Source: Scilla litardierei (taxonomy: Eukaryota > Streptophyta > Magnoliopsida > Asparagales > Asparagaceae). Taken from it: 64,000 bases of DNA. The DNA lies in the NCBI GenBank assembly GCA_030789695.1, contig CM061139.1, forward strand, positions 195,645,641 to 195,709,640. The letters run 5' to 3'. The translations under genes and the position numbers were made by a program. Positions 58,003 through 64,000 of the stretch are shown here, piece after piece. Below the pieces are notes generated by a model. It saw nothing but the letters and a program-made list of their open reading frames with translations, was not told where the DNA came from and ran no database searches. Each line of letters opens with the position of its first letter. The stretch's first letter is position 1.

Positions 58003-58015
58003 CGTGCTGATAACG
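58003..58015 (-). promoter_or_regulatory. Primer-binding site of E4, tRNA-Ile anticodon-arm type
   Basis: Minus strand CGTTATCAGCACG directly follows the 5' LTR, the same core as E1-E3. Confidence 0.72.
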
Positions 58016-58157
58016 TGTTAGAAGAGGATTAACCATGACAAATAGCCATGGTACTATATTTATAAAACTCTCATGTTGAGTTGGGAGTCCAAGGGCCTCC
58101 CCACTAACTTAGTGGGGAGTAATGGAGAGTGATGAGGGGAGGGAGGCCAAAGGCCTC
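58016..58157 (-). repeat. 5' LTR of E4, truncated
   Basis: Nearly identical to the 3' LTR up to AAAGGCCTC, where TGTAACGG begins. The missing part (about 16 bp) would lie beyond the inserted element. Confidence 0.88.
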
Positions 58158-59499
58158 TGTAACGGCCCGTTTTCCTAGTCATAGTTGACCGTTATGCACA
58201 TGTGCTTTTACTTTGTCGATTCAGTTATTTTCGTCCGAGTGGATTTTTCATCCGTGCGTCGACCCAAGCGCGTCGTTGTTTTCAGTTTGATCGTAGCGTA
58301 AACTTTAACCGGTTAGATCGTAATTATTTTTATTACTGACTACTTTTAATTAAAACGTTAATTACTATTTACTACTAAATAATTTTAATCACTTTTAACA
58401 AAAGTTAACTTCTAATTAACTTATTAATTTTAACTAAATTATTTTTACTAAATCATTTTTACTAAATCACTTTTCTTAAATTTATTTTTACCAATTACCT
58501 TTACCCTTACCCTACCCTATTCAACCCTATTCAATCACGACCGTATTATAGTTGAGATCCAACATCATATTCAAGTCACCCTCCTACCTCCCAACCAACT
58601 CTTTCAATCTGCTCCCTCCCCCTTCCCATTCTTAAACCACCATCAAACAACCTACATGAAACCACAGCAGCAACAGAAACCTACAGGAAGAAAAACACTC
58701 AAGCATCATCGTCGTCGTCGTCGTCGTCGTCACATCTCCATCAGCCATCCCACGTCTCTCCACCATCAGCCACCGCAACCACAAGCCAACATCTCCACCA
58801 TCTCCTCCACATAACAAATCAGCCATCTTCCTCCATACAACCCAAAACAAACCAGATTACAATACCAAAATAATCCAAAACAGAAATCCCAAAACAATCC
58901 CAAATCCAATCCCAATCCCAACCCCCAAAATCAACCCAATCACAAACCAAGATCAACAAAATCAACCCCCTTTGTGCACCACCGTTCCCGGATCACCGCC
59001 GTACTCTTGAACGCTGCGAGCCGCCTTCAGGAAGCCGCCCCGAGCACGGAGCCTCGCCGCCGCTCGGATCTCGTCCGCCGCAAGTCGCCCTGACCGCCCG
59101 ATACGCGCCTGGAAGCCGATCGCTGCGCACTGCCCTCGGATCCGACGCGCCCCCGCCGGATCACACCGCCCACGCCCCGATCCGCGCCCGCCGCCGCTCC
59201 AGACCCCGCCCCGGCCTCCGTACGCCGCCCCCGAGCCAGATCCACCCGCCCCCGCCAATCGCCCGCCGCGAATCGCGCCGCCCGCTACCCAAGCGCGCCG
59301 CCGCCCGCTGCCTGGGAACCGCCGTCGCCCGATCTCGCCTGCGCCGCCCCGAGCCTGCCGCCCCGAGTTCAGATCGCCGTCGCCGCCGCCCCTTTCTCGC
59401 CTCGAGCCCCTGCAGCAAACAAAAAAAAAGAAAAAGAAAAAGAAAGGGGAAAGAACGAAGAGAACAGGGTGAGAGGGGGGTGATGTAAGTTATTATAAA

Positions 59500-59556
<57 letters not shown>

Positions 59557-60722
59557 AGTTATAAGTTATTAAGTTTTGGTTAGGTTATTATTATTAAGTG
59601 TTATAAGTTTTATTAAAGATTTCTTAAGGTTAGTTAGTAATTAATAAGCTTAAGATTAATTAAGTTAAAATTGTTTTAAGTTAAATAAGTGTTAAATAAA
59701 TGTTAGTTCTCTTGTTATATCTGGTTAAGTTTGTTAGTAATAAATCAAGTTAAGTTAACTATTAATAACTAAATTACCACACTAGTTAAGTTGTTCCGTT
59801 ATAGTAGCAATCAAGTAAATGGTTAATGTTAGTGAGTCTGTTAAAATATTTTAACTGGATGTTGACCATTAGACTGATATCACTAGCTTATTTGACGCAG
59901 ATAAAACGTACCGCACGTCACCACCACCTGGATACCCATATCCACGTCAAGGCAAGTATTTATTGTAATTAAATCTGGAACAACTGCTTAAATTAGTGTA
60001 ACATACCATTTTAACATACTCTTAACGCACATGTTGCATTTATTTCGTAGATGAACGTTTTATCAATGTTTATCCATTTTAAGAGTAACTTTCTTTACTT
60101 GTTATTAAATTGAACCCAAACGGAACAGAGGGTGTGTCACGACCCTCGGAAACATGTGTAGAATGAATTGCAAACCTGGTCTTTAAAACTTAGCATCAAA
60201 CCTGGTTTCAATATGTTTGACAAATTCTAGTAGCCGGACATTATGTTTCACTTTACTTGTTGCTCTTTTTACTTAACGGGACTGCTATTGCTTTTCGCAT
60301 GTTAACAAGATAAACAAATTTGGAAAAGACGAGTATGTTACTACACATATGTGATAACCGTCGAATACAGACGGGGTGAAACCATCGACTACAGATGGGG
60401 TGAAACTCAATCAGTAAATAAACATACACAAAAAGCCGAGTTGGCTACTCCCGTCAGGTCATGTGTGACTAGTCTGGCTCGTGTTCCAGTAGGGTCACAT
60501 ATGACTAGTCTGGCTCGTGTTCCAGTATACGGCGGTACACTTTGGGTGGGGTTGGTTCATTGCAGTAGGATTTGTGAGTGTGTCTCGAACACGATTACGG
60601 CCCCTCCGGTGGAGGCAGCCAATGTGTGGAGCGTCACGGTAAAACCACCGGTGATAAGGTGTATCGAGAACATTTCACCTACCCAGGCATGGACTTATCA
60701 CGTGCACAAACAATCAAATACT
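58158..60722 (+). mobile_element. TGTAACGG-type LTR element (F), probably Ty3, right end not found
   Basis: Begins TGTAACGGCCCGTTTTCC inside the E4 LTR. It contains a (CGT)n tract (58708-58730), a GC-rich block (58980-59410) with meaningless open frames, a TTA microsatellite and AT-rich sequence. It is cut at 60723 by element G. No coding domain is visible before that, so this is mainly LTR or leader. Confidence 0.55.
59497..59557. repeat. (TTA)n microsatellite
   Basis: Nearly pure TTA/ATT repeats after a GC-rich block. Confidence 0.95.
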
Positions 60723-62475
60723 TGTTGAATATTGGACTCCCCGGATTTGGTTTTGATGATGAGCAAACATAAATAATCCATGTACTAACAATTTGTGAGC
60801 GCAGTATTGGAGATCGTCGCCAAATTCACGAGAACATTCAAATCGACATCTCAACTCTTCCCAAAGCTCGTATTCATGCCCAAAGCTTCGTTGAAGCTCT
60901 TGCGCCGTTTTGGAAGTTATGAAGAATCAATCGAAGCTCTCGAAGACCGCTTATTAAGGTTTTATTTATAGTCTTTTTAGCTTCGATATATAGAATGTTA
61001 AGCCTTGAGTATATCTTACCATTCTAACTTCATAACGCTCATATCGTAGCTCTAGGATCTTAGTACAAGTTCATTTCTAACTTCCTCGAAGCGTCGCGCT
61101 TCGATTCGGACTTGTTTGTGCATGTTAGTTGGTACAATAAGAAGTACTGACCGACTAGATGGTGATCTAGTCGGTCAGCAACTCTTCTTGGACCGACTAG
61201 TTTGATTCCTTAATTTCTTGGACTTTACTGTTTACAGTTAGTCGGTCTACGTTGACTCACCGACCGACTAGTTTGTGAACTAGTCGGTCAGTGATGCTTC
61301 TTTGACCGACTAGTTGTGACTTACTGTTCATGCTAAATTTCTCCTAAGCTACTGTTTATCGTTAGTCGGTCTAAGAACGTTTGGTGACCGACTAGTTGAC
61401 AATCTAGTCGGTCAACTTTTGTTCTTGGACTGACTAAGTCAATTTGTATTCAGACTATTTCATTTTGCCTCTTAGTCGGTCTACGTTCACTGATTGACCG
61501 ACTAGTTGTGAAACTAGTCGGTCAGAAAGTCTTCTTGGACCGACTAGATTTCTAGGTCTGAAATTCTATCTCTTCTCAGTTCCTCTCTTAGTCGGTCCAT
61601 GCTGTTTGACTGACCGACTAGTTTATGAACTAGTCGGTCAGTGATTGTTCTTTGACCGACTAATTCTCCCAGATTTCTATCCGTTGGAGAATGTCCTAAG
61701 TTGTTTTTATGGGACCCTATAAATACGAACCTAGGTCATTTCTATCTAGGTTAGAGCTTCCATTCAGAGATTCATTGAGATCAAAAGAGATAGCCATTCT
61801 CACTCTAATCTAAAGCTCTCTTCCTCACAAGAAACCCATTCTCTCACTATTCTAGATCTAGAATCCATTTTGAGAGAAGCTTGTTCTTGGTGAGCTCTTC
61901 AAGCTATTGCTTGATCCAAGTCTCCAAATCATCCCTAGGCACCTATTGCTGGTCATTTCCTTGGTGCTAGGTCTTGGTGACTTCATCTTCCTCAAATCCT
62001 TCATTTCACCTATTGGGTAAGAAAAACTCAAGGTATAGGATTTTGTGGTAAGTTTGCTTATTTCAATATAACTCATTTATATTGCTTGTTGATTCTCTCG
62101 GTTGTGAGAGAAGGTTGTGATCCCGGGTTGTGGGATTCACTATTGCCGTTGTTGTATGATTTTATCTTGTGAAGGTTTTTCACAAGATATTCATAGTGGA
62201 AATCTTGGGTTAGGGTTTCTAACCTAAGTATCCGGAGGGGATCCGGGTGGTTGGGACGTAGGATCACCGGGAACAAGTCGGGGAGACTTGGGTGGATCCG
62301 AACCCATTAACATCATTTGTTTGCTTTGTTAATTTTGTTGTTGTCATTCAATTTAAGCTTCCGCAAATTGATTTGGTAGTTGTTTACAATTTAATTTGGA
62401 ATTATACTCCTTATTATTTTAAAGTACTATTCACCCCCCCTCTAGTACTTGTGCAGTAGCTTGTAGGGCATTACA
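60723..62475 (+). repeat. 5' LTR of element G
   Basis: Ends GTAGGGCATTACA before the primer site. It holds five palindromic repeat units (61149-61639) upstream of a TATAAATA box at 61718-61725. A second internal part (62090-62300) is rich in GTTGTG and GGGATCCGG-like motifs. Confidence 0.8.
61149..61690 (+). repeat. Tandem units with GACCGACTAG...CTAGTCGGTC hairpins in the G LTR
   Basis: Five hairpins start at 61149, 61262, 61386, 61496 and 61612, spaced 110-124 bp. Each has a 10-bp stem around an 8-nt variable loop, with a further TTAGTCGGTC between units. They end about 80 bp upstream of the TATA box. Confidence 0.92.
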
Positions 62476-62477
62476 TT

Positions 62478-62490
62478 TGGTATCGGAGCC
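62478..62490 (+). promoter_or_regulatory. Primer-binding site of element G, initiator Met tRNA type
   Basis: TGGTATCGGAGCC differs at one base from the complement of the initiator Met tRNA 3' end and lies two bases after the LTR. The gag ATG follows 12 bases later. Confidence 0.9.
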
Positions 62491-62502
62491 AGATACTTAG
62501 CT

Positions 62503-64000
62503 ATGTCTGCCAACGACAACAAGACCGTGCGTCCACCTTCCAACTATGACACCTTCAGGAACCGTGAAGGAGCATCTTCGGTGATGGAAGGACATTCCTC
62601 TACGAGGCCTCCATTCTTCAACGGTACCAACTACGAGTACTGGAAATGCCGGATGGAAACCTTCCTCCGGAGTGCATCTTTATGGAGGACTACAATGAAG
62701 GAATACATCGAGCCCGAAGAAGAAGACTTTGAGAAATGGACTACCGCGGAGGTCGCCGCGGAGGTAAGCAATGCCAAGGCAATGAACGCCTTGCAATGCG
62801 CTTTGAAGCCCGAGGACTTCAATAAGATATGCACATGTAAGAGTGCATATCAAATTTGGAACTCCCTCCTCATTCTTCATGAAGGGACGAGTAGGGTAAG
62901 AGACTCTAAACTCGTAGTCGTAAACAAAGATTACGAAATGTTTCATATGCAACAGGGCGAGAAGATGAAAGAATATTACGCTCGCTTTGTTGACATAATA
63001 AACGAGTTAGAGGCCCTCGGCAAGTCCTACACTCAAAAGGAGAAGTGCTCAAAGCTTATTGAAGGACTTCCCTCTTCTTGGGAAAAACGTACCTTCGCCA
63101 TCGAGGAAGGTAATGACATGAATAAATATATCGTAGTTCAATTAATGTGTACTTTGATGTCATACGAGGTACGCAAAGATAGCAAGGTGAAGTTACAAGA
63201 AAAGATGAAGTCCTATTTGAACCAAGACGTGCATAAGAAAAAGGCGATTGCATTCAAGGCGGCTTCATCCACCTCTACCGATGATGAGGACTCGGAAGAA
63301 GAAATGGACATGGAATCCGTAGCTCTCATGGCAAAGAAGTTCAATCGCTTCTTCCGAAAGGGTAACTTCAAACAAAAATCTAAGTTTACCTCTACTAACG
63401 CCTCTCCACCTTTGTGCTTTAAATGCAATAAGCCAGGACACATCAAAGCGGATTGTCCTCTAAACAAGCAAAAGGAGAAGTGGAAGGCGCCGAAGTTCGA
63501 CAAGTCAAAGAAGTACAAAAAGGGGTACAAAAAGGGACTTGTCGGAGCAACATTCACCGACTCCGAGGATTCCTCAAGCGGAGATTCGGATGATGAGAAA
63601 GTGGAGCAAGCGCACATGTGCTTCATGGCAAGAGAGGAGCATGATCAAGGATCTTCCTCTTCCGATGATAGCGACGACGAAGGCGATGAGGTAACTATGG
63701 ATGATCTTAGGGATGCTAACTCTCATTTATGGTCTAAATACACTAAGTTAGTAAATAGATATACTAAAGTAAAAGATGACCTAGCTAGCATTCAAACCTC
63801 GCCTAAGACTATCATCACCAACAACGACACCGTTGTTGAAGAGTTAAGAAATGAGATTGTTAATCTCAAATCTAAACTTGAACATGTTAGCATTGATGAT
63901 CCGGAAGAACATAGGATAGCGGATTTAACTTCTCAAAACTCGACTTTGAGTATTGAAAACGAAAATCTTAAATCTCGTGTTTATGTGCTCACATCGCAAG
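62503..64000 (+). CDS. gag (polyprotein N-terminus) of SIRE-like element G, partial at window end
   Basis: From ATG at 62503 the frame is open for 499 codons to the window edge. It encodes a UBN2/DUF4219-type copia gag: PPFFNGTNYEYWKCRMETFL near residues 40-60, NALQCALKPEDFNKI, AYQIWNSLLILHEGTSRVRD, and KMKEYYARFVDIINELEALG. A CCHC knuckle (CFKCNKPGHIKADC) lies near residue 306-319. Acidic Ser/Asp-rich stretches and a coiled-coil-like C-terminal part (VVEELRNEIVNLKSKLEHV) follow. SIRE/Maximus-lineage gag proteins typically have this long acidic and coiled-coil extension. No defect is visible. The polymerase part lies beyond the window. Confidence 0.9.
   Translation, partial: MSANDNKTVRPPSNYDTFRNREGASSVMEGHSSTRPPFFNGTNYEYWKCRMETFLRSASLWRTTMKEYIEPEEEDFEKWTTAEVAAEVSNAKAMNALQCALKPEDFNKICTCKSAYQIWNSLLILHEGTSRVRDSKLVVVNKDYEMFHMQQGEKMKEYYARFVDIINELEALGKSYTQKEKCSKLIEGLPSSWEKRTFAIEEGNDMNKYIVVQLMCTLMSYEVRKDSKVKLQEKMKSYLNQDVHKKKAIAFKAASSTSTDDEDSEEEMDMESVALMAKKFNRFFRKGNFKQKSKFTSTNASPPLCFKCNKPGHIKADCPLNKQKEKWKAPKFDKSKKYKKGYKKGLVGATFTDSEDSSSGDSDDEKVEQAHMCFMAREEHDQGSSSSDDSDDEGDEVTMDDLRDANSHLWSKYTKLVNRYTKVKDDLASIQTSPKTIITNNDTVVEELRNEIVNLKSKLEHVSIDDPEEHRIADLTSQNSTLSIENENLKSRVYVLTSQ

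Larger units (their letters stand above)
51665..58157 (-). mobile_element. Short-LTR copia element E4, 5' LTR cut by another element
   Basis: The left (3') LTR is 51665-51821 (157 bp). The right (5') LTR is 58016-58157 and lacks its outermost bases because a TGTAACGG-type element starts at 58158. The polypurine candidate is GAGGGGGAG on the minus strand. Gag is a long open frame; integrase, linker and reverse transcriptase are recognisable but broken. It is more diverged from E1-E3 than those are from each other, yet shares primer site, leader boundaries and the structured element. Confidence 0.9.
60723..64000 (+). mobile_element. SIRE-like copia element G, 5' part, runs off the window
   Basis: It has a long LTR (60723-62475), an initiator Met primer site and an intact gag frame. 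The LTR starts TGTTGAATATTGG, with GGTTTTGATGATGAGCAAAC shortly inside, the hallmark shared with the LTRs at 5146 and 48112. The left target bases would be ATACT. Uninterrupted gag suggests the youngest element in the window. Confidence 0.85.

Noticed and set aside
58962..59418. GC-rich minus-strand frames in element F
   Set aside because: Arg/Ala/Gly-rich in every frame, no homology seen, inside an LTR-type element.
61149..61690. Regularly spaced palindromic repeats resembling a CRISPR array
   Set aside because: Plant LTR context, irregular spacers that are themselves repeats, no cas genes; they are U3 tandem units.

Overview
The window is nuclear DNA of a flowering plant, probably a dicot. 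The evidence is a plant-type exocyst gene (EXO84B-like) with GT-AG introns, a FAR1/FHY3-type gene, and a dense nested landscape of plant Ty1/copia and Ty3-type LTR elements, hAT and Mutator-type miniature elements. I cannot name the species.

Layout. At 1-4300 a two-exon FAR1-RELATED-SEQUENCE-like gene (transposase-derived) lies on the minus strand with a GC-rich repeated upstream region. A microsatellite and an antisense SIRE-type LTR (5146-6572) follow. From 7229 to 21238 lie the last four exons of an EXO84B-like exocyst subunit on the plus strand. Its last intron is about 12.4 kb because a TGTAAC-type LTR (itself carrying a hAT element), a mosaic LTR retrotransposon (12099-15919) and a second LTR element (17149-20757, also carrying a hAT element) inserted into it. 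Each is delimited by target-site duplications, one of them imperfect.

From 22.4 to 58.2 kb the window is dominated by four related copia elements of about 6-7 kb with very short LTRs (113-157 bp): E1 (+, 22432-28451), E2 (-, 30324-37213), E3 (-, 38992-45736) and E4 (-, 51665-58157). Their coding regions are broken; only the E4 gag is a long open frame. Between them are Mutator-type fold-back MITEs, a hAT element, a solo SIRE-type LTR, fold-back minisatellites and a dead GRF zinc-finger gene. A TGTAAC-type element cuts the E4 LTR at 58158. At 60723 a SIRE-like copia element begins, with a long LTR, an initiator-Met primer site and an intact gag frame that runs off the window end.

Most notable: the four short-LTR copia elements share an unusual 5' architecture. 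(1) The primer-binding site matches the anticodon arm of tRNA-Ile, with C opposite the wobble base, as expected if inosine is read. (2) A leader of about 1.75-1.9 kb in E2-E4 is bounded by a conserved AG|GTAA just after the primer site and TAG|ATAAATG at the gag start, so it looks like an intron. (3) Inside the leader are GC-rich arrays and palindromic hairpins. (4) The leader also holds a conserved element of about 95 nt closed by a 10-13 bp stem whose sequence differs between elements while pairing is kept. I consider this the best candidate for an undescribed regulatory system in the window.
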